Numbered from the stretch's first letter, positions 41,007 through 49,608 are shown. The stretch: DNA of 64,000 nucleotides from Arthrobacter sp. AFG20 (GCF_002892795.1 NZ_PJMC01000003.1:124001-188000), one strand, 5' to 3'. Notes: a model not told the origin generated them from the letters alone. Numbers and translations are program-made.

Positions 41007-42242
41007 ATGACTGACGAACTACACATCGAGGGCAACGCCCTCCCACTCCGCGGCATCCGCGTGCTCGAGCTGGGCAGCTTCATCGCGGCCCCGTTCGCCG
41101 CCCGCCTCTTCGGTGACTTCGGCGCGGAGGTTATCAAGATCGAAAAGCCACAGGGCGGCGACGAACTGCGCGACTGGCGCAAGACCCGCGGCACCACCTC
41201 CATGCTGTTCCGCACCATCGGCCGCAACAAGAAGTCCGTGGCCCTGGACCTCCGATCCGAGGCGGGCCGCGAGGCAGTCAAGAAGATTGCTGCCCAGTGC
41301 GACGTGGTCATCGAGAACTTCCGCCCCGGCACCCTCGAGAAGTGGGGCCTCGGCCCGGACGTGCTGCAGGAACTCAACCCCGAAGTAGTCATGGTCCGGA
41401 TCTCCGGCTATGGCCAGACCGGACCGTACAAAAACCGAGCCGGATTCGGCAGCTCCGCAGAGTCGTTTGCCGGCCTGCGCTACATCACGGGCGAACCGGA
41501 CCGCCCAGCCGGCCGTGCGGCGGCCAGCATGGGCGACACCGTCGCCGGACTCTACGGCGTCATCGGTGCCCTGATGCTCATGCTCCAGAAGGCCCGCGGG
41601 CTGGAGGCGGGAACTTCCCAGGTTGTCGACGTCGCCCTCTATGAAGGGGTCTTCAGCCTGCTCGAATCGCTGGTCCCGGATTATGACGCCTACGGCATGA
41701 TCCGGCAGCGCACCGGCGGCGCGCTGCCCGGCGTCGTACCTACTGGCTCCTATCTCTGCCAGGACGAACTCGAAGTGGTCATCGGCGGCAACTCCAACTC
41801 CGTCTTCGTCCGGCTCATGCGGGCCATCGGCCGCAACGACCTCGCCGAGGACGCCACCCTGCTCACCACGGAGGCACGCGGCGCCCGGGAGGAAGAGCTC
41901 AACGGCGCCATCTCTGCCTGGACCGGCAGCATGCCCCTCACCGAGGTCCTCGACAAGTTGGACGACGCCGGGGTGCCAGCCGGTCCCGTCTACGACGCCC
42001 CCAGCATCGCCGTTGACCGCCACTACCTGGCCCGCGACATGATCCAGACCCACGAGGTGGTCATCGAGGACGAGCCCGAACTGATCCGGTTCCCCGGCGT
42101 CGTGCCGAAGATCCCGGGTCACGAGGGCCGGGTCAAATGGGTCGGGCCCGAACTCGGCCAGCACACGGCCGAGGTCCTGCAGGAGCTCGCCGGCATGAAT
42201 GCAGACGAGATCGCCGGCCTCGGACTGCAGGAGGCGCGCTGA
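41007..42242 (+). CDS. CaiB/BaiF family (class III) CoA-transferase
   Basis: 411 aa from ATG 41007. The N-terminal signature LRGIRVLELGSFIAAPFAARLFGDFGAEVIKIEKPQGGDELRDWR is characteristic, as are FRPGTLEKWGLGPD near residue 110 and VRISGYGQTGPYKNRAGFG near 130. The enzyme moves CoA between carboxylic acids. At the position where many members have the catalytic Asp in a G-[FY]-D motif, this one reads GFGSSAESFAG, a variant I associate with a subset of the family. With the lyase two bases downstream it probably activates a hydroxy acid to its CoA thioester for cleavage. Confidence 0.9.
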   Translation: MTDELHIEGNALPLRGIRVLELGSFIAAPFAARLFGDFGAEVIKIEKPQGGDELRDWRKTRGTTSMLFRTIGRNKKSVALDLRSEAGREAVKKIAAQCDVVIENFRPGTLEKWGLGPDVLQELNPEVVMVRISGYGQTGPYKNRAGFGSSAESFAGLRYITGEPDRPAGRAAASMGDTVAGLYGVIGALMLMLQKARGLEAGTSQVVDVALYEGVFSLLESLVPDYDAYGMIRQRTGGALPGVVPTGSYLCQDELEVVIGGNSNSVFVRLMRAIGRNDLAEDATLLTTEARGAREEELNGAISAWTGSMPLTEVLDKLDDAGVPAGPVYDAPSIAVDRHYLARDMIQTHEVVIEDEPELIRFPGVVPKIPGHEGRVKWVGPELGQHTAEVLQELAGMNADEIAGLGLQEAR

Positions 42243-42244
42243 AC

Positions 42245-43120
42245 ATGAAGGTCGAAATCACTGACGTGTTCTTGCGGGACGGACTCCAGGACGAGCCCGT
42301 CATCGTTTCCACTGCACACAAGCTGGAGATCGCCGGGGCCCTCGTCGACGCCGGGCTGAAGCGCATCGAGGTCGCCTCCTTCGTGAACCCGAAGCGGGTT
42401 CCGCAGATGGCCGACGCCGCCGAGGTGGTCGCGTCGCTGCCGGCGGTTCCGGAGGTCACGTACACCAGTCTGGCGCTCAACGGCCGCGGCATCCAGCGAG
42501 CTGTCGACGCCGGGGCCACGGACATTCAGGTGGTCACCTCGGCGAGCCAGGCGCACAGCAACGCCAACGCCGGCCAGAGCATCGAGGACGCACTGGCCAG
42601 CCTTGGCGCGGCCGTGGCCGGGTTCCCGGAAATCCGGTTCTTCGCAGGAATCTCCACCGCCTTCACCTGCCCGTTCGAGGGCGCGGTCGACCCCGCCTAC
42701 CTGCTGCGCGTGGTGCGTGCCTTCGCGGACATGGGTATCACCGACGTCGGGCTCGCGGACACGCTGGGCACCACGCCCACCGAGCAGGTGATGGCCAGCC
42801 TGGTCCACGTCCGCGACGCCGAACCGGACCTCACGTACTACCTGCACCTGCACAATGCGCACAGCCAGGCGCTGGCCACCGCGAGCGCGGCGGTGGAGAC
42901 CGGCGTCGTCCGTTTCGATGCCGCCCTCGGCGGCTACGGCGGCTGCCCGTTCGCCCCCGGGGCGCACGGCAACATCGCCACGGAGGAGCTTGTCCGGCAC
43001 CTGCACGACGCCGGACACCAGACGGGCATCGACGAAGATCGCCTCGCCGATGCCGTACGGCTCGCCCGCGACGTCATCGCCCAATCCCCGGCAGCCGGCG
43101 TTCTCGATCCCGCCCGCTAA
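42245..43120 (+). CDS. HMG-CoA lyase-like aldolase
   Basis: 291 aa from ATG 42245 (GGAGG upstream, two bases after the transferase stop). HMGL-like TIM barrel: VFLRDGLQDEP near residue 9 (metal Asp and catalytic Arg), KRIEVASFVNPKRVPQMADA near 39, GLADTLGTTPTEQV near 165, the metal-binding HLHNAHSQAL near 200 and the active-site Cys loop GGYGGCPFAPGAHGNIATEEL near 225. All catalytic features look intact. It should split a 3-hydroxy-3-methylacyl-CoA (HMG-CoA or a relative such as citramalyl-CoA) into acetyl-CoA and a keto acid. The substrate cannot be fixed by reading. Confidence 0.9.
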   Translation: MKVEITDVFLRDGLQDEPVIVSTAHKLEIAGALVDAGLKRIEVASFVNPKRVPQMADAAEVVASLPAVPEVTYTSLALNGRGIQRAVDAGATDIQVVTSASQAHSNANAGQSIEDALASLGAAVAGFPEIRFFAGISTAFTCPFEGAVDPAYLLRVVRAFADMGITDVGLADTLGTTPTEQVMASLVHVRDAEPDLTYYLHLHNAHSQALATASAAVETGVVRFDAALGGYGGCPFAPGAHGNIATEELVRHLHDAGHQTGIDEDRLADAVRLARDVIAQSPAAGVLDPAR

Positions 43121-43194
43121 ACCCTTTTTCCTGCTTCAACTCCCGTCCACAGGCCGCCGCGGCGGTCTTCCCACCAAACGTTTTGGGGACAATG

Positions 43195-44559
43195 ATGTCT
43201 ACAAATTCACGTACCACGGACCTCACCATCGAACCTACCGACCGGCCAATGCGGGAGAAGGGCCCAGATCGGCTGGGGCTCAATATCGCCAGCATTCCAG
43301 CCCCGCTCTACCTCGTCCTCGCCGGGCTGGTCCTGGCAGCGGCGATCACCGGCAACCTCCCGGACACCATGGTGGTCGGCTTCGCCACCACCATCCTGCT
43401 CGGCGGGCTCTTCATCTGGATTGGCAACCTGTTCCCGGTGGTCCGCGACTTCGGGCTGCCAACAATCCTGTGTACCTTCGCTCCCGCCACCCTGGCGTTC
43501 CTCGGTCTGATGCCCGAGAACCTCGTCACGGTGGTGCAGAACTTCATCGACGGACACGGATTCCTGGACTTCTTCGTCGTCGGCATCATCGCCGGCTCCA
43601 TTCTCGGCATGCCCCGTGCGCTCCTGCTGAAGGCAGGACCGCGCTTTGCGGTGCCCGTCGTAGGTTGCCTCATCGCCACCTTCGTCCTGGTCGGGCTCAT
43701 CGCGGCCCTCACGGGCTTCGGGTTCATCGAAGGCATCCTCTTTGTCGCCGCGCCCATCATGGCGGGCGGCCTGGGCGTCGGGGCCCTGCCCATGTCCGAG
43801 ATGTACGCCTCGGCCACCGGCGGCGACTCCGCCACCTTTATGGGCGACCTGATGTCCGCCGTCGTCATGGCCAACGTTGTGTGCATCCTCATCGCCGGCA
43901 TCTACAACGGCCTGGGCAAGCGCAAGAAGCAGCTTTTCATCGGCTTCAACGGCCACGGCCAGCTGCTGCGGATCAAGGGCCGCTCCGATGAGCTCACACT
44001 GCCGCCCAAGCGAGACGCTTCCTCGTTCATCGCCCTCGGCAAGGGCCTTCTCATCGCTGGCAGCCTCTTCGTCTTCGGCAACCTAATGGCCGCTTTCCTC
44101 CCCGGCCTGCACCCCTACGCCTGGGCCATCATCGCCGCAGCCGCCGTCAAAATCTTCGGGCTGCTCCCGCAGGATGTTGAGGACTCCACAGCGGACTGGG
44201 GCGACCTGATCGGCGCCGTCCTGGTCCCCGCCCTCCTGGTGGGCGTCAGCCTGACTTACATCGACATCACCGATGTCCTCGCCTCGCTGAGCAACCCCCT
44301 GTTCATCCTGCTCACCATCTGCACCGTCATCATCGCCACCCTGACCTCCGGCGTTCTCGGGTGGCTCGTAAAGTTCAACTTCGTCGAAGCCTCCATCACA
44401 CCCGGGCTGGTCATGGCGGACACCGGCGGCAGCGGCGACGTCTCCGTGCTGAGCGCGGCGAACCGCATGCACCTGATGCCGTTCGCGGCCCTCACCAACC
44501 GCCTCGGCGGCGCGCTGGTGCTCTTCGTGACGTCACTGATCGTCCCGTTTCTCACCTAA
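43195..44559 (+). CDS. 2-hydroxycarboxylate transporter (2HCT family, CitS/CimH-like)
   Basis: 454 aa; ATG 43195 chosen (GGGGA five bases upstream; an alternative ATG lies one codon earlier). About 11 membrane segments with the two 2HCT reentrant-loop motifs, GGLGVGALPMSEMYASATG near residue 195 and DTGGSGDVSVLSAANRMHLMPF near 410. The family exchanges or imports citrate, malate, citramalate or lactate with Na+ or H+. Its place between acyl-CoA-handling enzymes suggests it imports the hydroxy acid that they degrade. Confidence 0.88.
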   Translation: MSTNSRTTDLTIEPTDRPMREKGPDRLGLNIASIPAPLYLVLAGLVLAAAITGNLPDTMVVGFATTILLGGLFIWIGNLFPVVRDFGLPTILCTFAPATLAFLGLMPENLVTVVQNFIDGHGFLDFFVVGIIAGSILGMPRALLLKAGPRFAVPVVGCLIATFVLVGLIAALTGFGFIEGILFVAAPIMAGGLGVGALPMSEMYASATGGDSATFMGDLMSAVVMANVVCILIAGIYNGLGKRKKQLFIGFNGHGQLLRIKGRSDELTLPPKRDASSFIALGKGLLIAGSLFVFGNLMAAFLPGLHPYAWAIIAAAAVKIFGLLPQDVEDSTADWGDLIGAVLVPALLVGVSLTYIDITDVLASLSNPLFILLTICTVIIATLTSGVLGWLVKFNFVEASITPGLVMADTGGSGDVSVLSAANRMHLMPFAALTNRLGGALVLFVTSLIVPFLT

Positions 44560-44571
44560 GAAAGGTCCATC

Positions 44572-45108
44572 GTGACTCACAACATCCTGGCCGTCGGCGG
44601 CCGTTCTCCCCAGATCACGGGCGACGCGTGGGTTGCGCCCACCGCCACCGTCGTCGGATCCGCCACCATCGGGGCAGGGACCGGGATCTTCTACGGCGCC
44701 GTCATTCGTGCGGACATGGAGGACATCAGCGTCGGCGAGGGCAGCAACGTCCAGGACACCGCGGTCGTCCACGCCGACCCCGGCTACCCGGCACGCGTGG
44801 GCAACCACGTCAGCGTAGGGCACGGCGCGGTGCTGCATGGCTGCACGGTGGGCGACGGGGCACTCATCGGTATGAACGCCACGGTCCTGAACGGCGCCCT
44901 CATCGGCGCCGGCTCCCTGGTGGCCGCGAACGCGCTGGTCCTTGAGGGCACCGAGGTGCCGCCAGGCTCGCTCGTGGCGGGCGTGCCGGCCAAGGTACGC
45001 CGGCCACTAACCCCGGAGGAAATCGAACATTGCCGGCAAAACGCCCTAACGTACGCCACTCTTACCCTGGGGCACCGGGACGCCTCTGCCGTGGCGCTGC
45101 CGGCCTGA
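44572..45108 (+). CDS. Gamma-class carbonic anhydrase-like hexapeptide-repeat protein
   Basis: 178 aa, GTG start with AAAGG upstream, 12 bases after the transporter. It is a left-handed beta-helix of hexapeptide repeats (ATVVGSATIGAGTGIFYGAVIRAD) with metal-binding histidines in DTAVVHADPG and VSVGHGAVLHGCTVGDGALIGMNA, then a C-terminal helix. The length and motifs match YrdA/PaaY-type gamma-CA proteins. In PaaY-like cases the protein acts as a thioesterase or housekeeping factor of a CoA pathway, so a repair or thioesterase role in this cluster is possible (inference). Confidence 0.88.
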   Translation: MTHNILAVGGRSPQITGDAWVAPTATVVGSATIGAGTGIFYGAVIRADMEDISVGEGSNVQDTAVVHADPGYPARVGNHVSVGHGAVLHGCTVGDGALIGMNATVLNGALIGAGSLVAANALVLEGTEVPPGSLVAGVPAKVRRPLTPEEIEHCRQNALTYATLTLGHRDASAVALPA

Positions 45109-45141
45109 CCAGTTCCCGCCCCACGAACACAAGGACAGCCA

Positions 45142-46849
45142 ATGACCACCGCTTCCACCACTTCCCGTCCAGCCACTGCAGTTCCCGACGGGCAGGCCGC
45201 CGCCCTCCCCGACGAGGGCCACGTCTCTGCGGCCGTCGCGGACGTCCTGGCCGAGCGCGCAGGACACCTGTTCGGGCTGATGGGCAACGGCAACGCCCAC
45301 CTCATCAGCCGGCTCACCCGCTGCGGCTTTCCCTTCACGTCGGCCCGCCACGAGGCCGCGACCGTCGCCATGGCCGACGCGTACCACCGGGCCACCGGGG
45401 GCATCGCGGCCGCCACCACCACCTACGGCGCAGGCTTCACCAACGCCTACACCACTCTCTCCGAAGCCCGGCTGGCGCGCATCCCGCTGGTATACGTCGT
45501 CGGAGACGCCCCGGCCTGCGGCCGCCGGCCGTTCGACATCGACCAGACCAAAGCGGCCGAAGCGGCCGGCGTCACCACGCTAGTGGCTCGCCCGGACAAT
45601 GCCGCCGCAGTGACCCACCGAGCCTTCGATCTCGCGCTGCAGACCGTTCAGCCGGTGGTGCTCGCCATTCCCTACGATCTCGCCACCGCTCCCCTGCAGG
45701 CTCCGGTGCCGCTGGAACCCCTTCCGGCCAAGCCAGCGTGGCCTGCGGCAGCTGATGAGCTGGATCGGGTGGCGGAATTGCTCGCCTCGGCGCGGCGGCC
45801 GCTCATCCTGGCCGGGCGCGGCGTGCTGCTGGCCGGTGCAACCGCCCAGCTGCGGGAAGTGGGCGACCGGCTGGGCGCCCTCTTCATGACCTCGGTGATG
45901 GCCGCCAACGCCTTCGGCAGTGAGTGGGACCTGGGCATCGCCGGTGGCTTCACCCGCAACCACCGCCTTGAGGTCGCCCGCCAGGCGGACGTCGTCCTGG
46001 TAGTCGGGGCAAGCCTCAACACCTTCCAGACCCGCTACGGAACGCTGTTCCCGGCAGACACCAGGATCATCCGCCTCGACAACGAACCCGACGCCGGGCA
46101 GAACGCCGGCGCCGAATACGTTCGGGCGGACATCCTGCCGTTCGCTGAGGGACTGTTGGAAAGGGTGCCGGCGGCAGGATCACCAACCTGGCGGGATGGT
46201 GTCCCCGAAGTGTCGGGAACGGATTTCCGTTCGTCCAGCCCGGTGGAGGACCCTGTCGAGTTCGGGCCGGACGGCCGACTCAACCCGCGTGCCGTCGTCG
46301 CCGCCCTGGACCGGATCCTGCCGGCCGAACGTTCCGTGGTCATGGACGGCGGGCACTTCATCGGCTGGGCGCCGATGTACCTTTCCGTCCCGGACCCGCA
46401 CGCCATGGTCCTGGTGGGGACCGCCTTCCAGTCCATCGGGCTCGGGTTCGGTTCCGCCGCGGGCGTCTCCGTTGCCCGGCCGGAACGCACCACCGTCCTG
46501 GTCAGCGGCGACGGCGGCGGCCTGATGGGGCTGTCCGATTTCGAGACGTTCCTTCGGGCCACCCGCAAGGGTGTCGTCGTCGTGCTCAATGACTCGGCAC
46601 GGGGCGGAACTGCACCAGTACGCCGCAAAGGGGCTGCACGACCAGGCCATGCTTATCGACGAAGTGGACTTTGCCGCCGTCGGACGCGCCCTGGGTGCCG
46701 AGGCAATCAAGGCCCGCACCCTTGCCGACCTGGGGCAGCTCGAGAGCTGGCTGGCCACGCACGACAACGGCGTGTTCGTTCTGGACGTGGCGATTTCCCA
46801 GAAGGTGATTGCCGAGTTCATGGCGGAGTCGTTGGCCGCCAAGGGCTGA
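45142..46849 (+). pseudogene. Thiamine-diphosphate-dependent enzyme, interrupted by a frameshift
   Basis: An intact version would be about 569 aa of the acetolactate synthase/benzoylformate decarboxylase superfamily. The N-terminal half has TSARHEAATVAMADAYHRATGG (catalytic Glu) near residue 72; the C-terminal ThDP motif is SGDGGGLMGLSDFETFLRATRKGVVVVLNDSA. At 46600 the frame breaks: GCA-C-GGG reads where relatives have Ala-Tyr-Gly-Ala-Glu, as if two bases of the Tyr codon were lost. The sequence resumes in the next frame at 46601 (GAELHQYAAKGLHDQAML) and ends at 46849. Either the gene is broken in this strain, or it is a sequence error or recoding site. The substrate is unknown. Confidence 0.8.
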
Positions 46850-46859
46850 GCCGGCAACA

Positions 46860-46874
46860 TAAGCTGGCCACATG
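46860..46874 (+). promoter_or_regulatory. -10 box of a leaderless transcript (IclR gene)
   Basis: TAAGCT (46860-46865), six bases, then ATG 46872, with no ribosome-binding site. It begins 11 bases after the frameshifted gene's stop, so the regulator can be transcribed separately from the catabolic genes. Confidence 0.55.
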
Positions 46875-47525
46875 CCGCCTACTGAACAGAACGGAAGCAA
46901 CCGCACGCTGGAGCGTGCCGCCGCAATCCTTGACGCGGTTGGCCGGTCCGCCGTATCAGCCAGTGAGCTGTCCCGGCGGACCGGCCTGTCGCTGTCCACA
47001 GCGCACCGGCTGGCCCTGCAGATGGTGGATTACGGTTTCCTGCGCCGCACCGAGGGCGGCACGTTCCGGCTCGGGCAGCGCTTCGTCCGTTCGGCCTTGG
47101 AGAACGCCGCCCTGCCCGTGCTCCACGAGCTCCGCGACAACACCGGCGAAACCGCGCAGCTCTGGGTCCGGCGAGGGGACGAAAGGGTCTGCCTCCTCAG
47201 CGCTGACAGCCGGCACGAACTGCGCGCCACCCTGCCGCCGGGTTCGAGGCTCCCCCTGCCCGCCGGTTCCAGCGGACGGCTCCTCGCCGCCGACGACGAG
47301 GTGCTGACGGAGCTGGCTTCGGCGGGCTGGATCGAATCGGTTGGCTCCCGCACGCCAGGCCTCGGGTCCATCAGCGCCCCCGTGCAGACAGAGGAAGGAA
47401 TCATCGCCGCCGTCTGCCTCGCCATGCCCTTGGCCCGGGTCACCGGCTCGCCCGGCCAGGACCACGGTGCCGTTGTTGTGCAGGCAGCACGACGGATCGA
47501 GGACGCGGTACGGGAAGGGGGCTAG
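46872..47525 (+). CDS. IclR-family transcriptional regulator
   Basis: 217 aa. Winged helix-turn-helix at about residues 10-70 (LERAAAILDAVGRSAVSASELSRRTGLSLSTAHRLALQMVDYGFLRRTEGGTFRLG), then an effector domain with LPVLHELRDNTGETAQLWVRRGDERVCL, LPLPAGSSGRLLAAD and GLGSISAPVQTEEGIIAAVCLAMPL. It is somewhat shorter than the usual 240-260 aa because linker elements are compact. IclR proteins commonly control neighbouring organic-acid catabolic genes, here most likely the CoA-transferase/lyase/transporter cluster. Confidence 0.88.
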   Translation: MPPTEQNGSNRTLERAAAILDAVGRSAVSASELSRRTGLSLSTAHRLALQMVDYGFLRRTEGGTFRLGQRFVRSALENAALPVLHELRDNTGETAQLWVRRGDERVCLLSADSRHELRATLPPGSRLPLPAGSSGRLLAADDEVLTELASAGWIESVGSRTPGLGSISAPVQTEEGIIAAVCLAMPLARVTGSPGQDHGAVVVQAARRIEDAVREGG

Positions 47526-47535
47526 GTACCGAGGC

Positions 47536-47564
47536 TTGACAGAGTTCTGACCTCAAGGTCTAAT
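47536..47564 (+). promoter_or_regulatory. Consensus-like promoter with palindrome in the spacer
   Basis: TTGACA (47536-47541), 17 bases, TCTAAT (47559-47564). The palindrome GACCT-CA-AGGTC (47549-47560) overlaps the spacer and -10 box, a repressor-type position. The predicted start near 47571 gives a leader of about 210 bases before the small protein at 47781; nothing else recognisable lies in the 255-base gap. Confidence 0.6.
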
Positions 47565-47780
47565 TTTTCGCAGAGCACCGAACATGATGCACGCGGACCA
47601 TACGCGTGGACAGGCTTACATCAGAGCCCGTGGGGGCGGTGCACCAGCGGCCTACAGGCCACACATATTGGCATCCGGTAGACGCTGCTTACGCAGACAT
47701 CCGGAAGCGCCCTGCCGCCGACTCGCGAGCGGCCCAAAACTCTGAACAGCTCGAAACTTTCAACAGCCCAAAGGACACGC

Positions 47781-47990
47781 ATGCCCGACACCACCAAGAC
47801 CATCGACATCCAGGTAAACGAGCGCCATATCCTCGACGAGAGGCTGGATGCCGCCGTCAAGTGCCTTCAGGAGGCGGCCATGCTCACCGGAACACACGGG
47901 ATCATGGTCACCCGCACCAGGCCCGGGAGCTACACCGCCACGCTCTCCGACCAGGTCCCATTCGGCATGACCCGCGAAAATATCCTCTAA
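47781..47990 (+). CDS. Small protein of unknown function
   Basis: 69 aa beginning PDTTKTIDIQVNERHILDER, with AAVKCLQEAAMLTGTHGIMVTRTRPGSYTATLSDQVPFG. It appears as one compact alpha/beta domain without signal peptide or known motif. Support: AAAGGA five bases before the ATG, a consensus promoter upstream, and a good codon pattern. After the stop, GGTATTC-GG-GAATACC (48016-48031) can fold into a hairpin. I do not recognise the family. Confidence 0.7.
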   Translation: MPDTTKTIDIQVNERHILDERLDAAVKCLQEAAMLTGTHGIMVTRTRPGSYTATLSDQVPFGMTRENIL

Positions 47991-48099
47991 ACTTTGGGGA
48001 CCTTAACCCGTCCCCGGTATTCGGGAATACCTGGCGGCGCCCACTCGTTGAGACCTGCGAATGCGCGCCGTCCGGCGCACAGTCGAAGGAGTAAAAACC

Positions 48100-48402
48100 A
48101 TGGCAACTGACTACGACGCCCCTCGCGTGGCCCAAGAGGACCAGCCGGCCAACGAGTCCCTGGAGGCCATCCAGTCCCGCCAGGGCGGATCCCAAACTGC
48201 CCTGCTTGATGTTGAAGAAGCCGACACCGCCGAAGGCATCGACCTTCCCGGTGCTGACCTGTCGCACGAAGAGCTGCTGATCCAGGTTGTTCCGGTGCAG
48301 GAAGATGAGTTCACCTGTATGTCCTGCTTCCTGGTCCACCACCGCAGCCAGCTCGCGCGGGAAAAAGACGGCAAGAAGTACTGCTCGGAGTGTGAAGGCT
48401 AG
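48100..48402 (+). CDS. DUF4193 family zinc-ribbon protein
   Basis: 100 aa from ATG 48100 (GAAGGAG upstream). The family signature is the start ATDYDAPRV, the acidic LLDVEEADTAEGIDLPGADLSHEELLIQVVPVQEDEFTCMSC middle and a C-terminal zinc ribbon with two CxxC pairs (CMSC and CSEC). It is conserved across actinobacteria, and its function is unknown. A GCTAGC-N8-GCTAGC stem (48398-48417) overlaps the stop and may end the transcript. Confidence 0.9.
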   Translation: MATDYDAPRVAQEDQPANESLEAIQSRQGGSQTALLDVEEADTAEGIDLPGADLSHEELLIQVVPVQEDEFTCMSCFLVHHRSQLAREKDGKKYCSECEG

Positions 48403-48448
48403 CACCAGAGGGCTAGCTCTGAAGGGCCAGCACTGAGAAGATAGCGCT

Positions 48449-49537
48449 GTGCTGGCCCGGCTCCGATCGTCCTGGACCGCCGTCGTTCCCTTCGTCGGCC
48501 TGATCGTGCTGGCCGTCACCTGGGGAGTTTCTCCCGGCCCGGTGCTGGCCACCGTCATTGCGGTGGTCTTGGTAGGCGCGGTCCTGGCGGCCGTGCATCA
48601 CGCGGAGGTGGTGGCGCAGCGCGTCGGCGAGCCCTTCGGATCGCTTGTGCTGGCGGTCGCCGTGACAATCATCGAGGTGGCCCTCATCGTGACGCTGATC
48701 GCGTCCGGCGGAGAGGGAAGCCACTCGCTGGCCCGCGACACCGTATTCGCCGCGGTTATGATCACGGCCAACGGCATCGTCGGTATTGCCCTGCTGGTGG
48801 GTGCCCGCAGGTATGGCATCCCACGGTTCAACCCGGAGGGAGCCGGTGCCGCCCTGGCGGTGGTCACCACACTGGCAACCCTGACGCTGGTCCTGCCGAC
48901 GTTCACGTCATCGCGGCCCGGACCTGAATTTTCGCCCCTGCAGCTGGGCTTCGCGGCCGTGGCCTCGCTTGCCCTTTACGGTGTATTCGTGCTGACCCAA
49001 ACGGTCCGCCACCGCCACTTTTTCCTTCCTGTTATATCCCCCGACGACGGCGGGGACGACGTGCACGGCCCCACCCCCACCAACAGGGTCACCTACACGA
49101 GCCTGGCGTTGCTGTGTGCGGCGCTGGTCGCCGTCGTCGGACTGGCCAAAACGGTATCCCCGGTGATCGAAGCTGGTGTCAGCCGCGCCGAGATCCCGGA
49201 GTCCTTCGTGGGCGTGATCATCGCCCTCCTGGTCCTGCTGCCGGAGGGCCTCGCCGCCTCCCGGGCCGCCTCCCGGAACAGGATCCAGATCAGCCTCAAC
49301 CTGGCATACGGCTCGGCCATAGCCAGCATCGGCCTGACGATTCCCGCCATCGCCATAGCCAGCATCTGGCTGCCGGGACCGCTGACGCTGGGGCTCGGCG
49401 GCACGCAGATAGTCCTGTTCCTGCTGACTGTCATCGTGGGAACACTCACTGTTGTGCCCGGCCGTGCCACCCGCCTGCAGGGGGCCATCCACCTGGTGCT
49501 GTTCGCCGCATTCCTGTTCCTCGCCATGTTTCCGTAA
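48449..49537 (+). CDS. Calcium/proton antiporter (CaCA family, ChaA-like)
   Basis: 362 aa, GTG start with GAGAAG upstream. About 11 membrane segments in two repeats. The alpha-repeat motifs with the ion-binding acidic residues are GEPFGSLVLAVAVTIIEVALIVTLI near residue 55 and LLPEGLAASRAASRNRIQISLNLAYGSAIASIGLTIPA near 268. It resembles ChaA and rhizobial y4hA proteins, which expel Ca2+ or Na+/K+ in exchange for protons. It stands 46 bases after the DUF4193 gene and is followed by a MarR regulator. Confidence 0.9.
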   Translation: MLARLRSSWTAVVPFVGLIVLAVTWGVSPGPVLATVIAVVLVGAVLAAVHHAEVVAQRVGEPFGSLVLAVAVTIIEVALIVTLIASGGEGSHSLARDTVFAAVMITANGIVGIALLVGARRYGIPRFNPEGAGAALAVVTTLATLTLVLPTFTSSRPGPEFSPLQLGFAAVASLALYGVFVLTQTVRHRHFFLPVISPDDGGDDVHGPTPTNRVTYTSLALLCAALVAVVGLAKTVSPVIEAGVSRAEIPESFVGVIIALLVLLPEGLAASRAASRNRIQISLNLAYGSAIASIGLTIPAIAIASIWLPGPLTLGLGGTQIVLFLLTVIVGTLTVVPGRATRLQGAIHLVLFAAFLFLAMFP

Positions 49538-49593
49538 CTGGATTCACGCAGGAGGTCCGGGCGGCGGTCAAACGCCTCCAACTGCCACTTCGC

Positions 49594-49608
49594 TATCATG
49601 GCTTCATG
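49594..49608 (+). promoter_or_regulatory. -10 box of a leaderless transcript (MarR gene)
   Basis: TATCAT (49594-49599), six bases, then ATG 49606, and no Shine-Dalgarno sequence. The geometry is the same as at 6601, 21088, 21144 and 46860. Confidence 0.55.

Noticed and set aside
46850..47307. Continuation of the ThDP enzyme frame to 47307
   Set aside because: After the frameshift at 46600 this frame no longer encodes the family and runs antiphase through the IclR gene; the true continuation is in the other frame ending at 46849.
41007..47525. Genomic island or mobile element at the organic-acid cluster
   Set aside because: No integrase, transposase, tRNA or flanking direct repeat is visible and base composition matches the surroundings.
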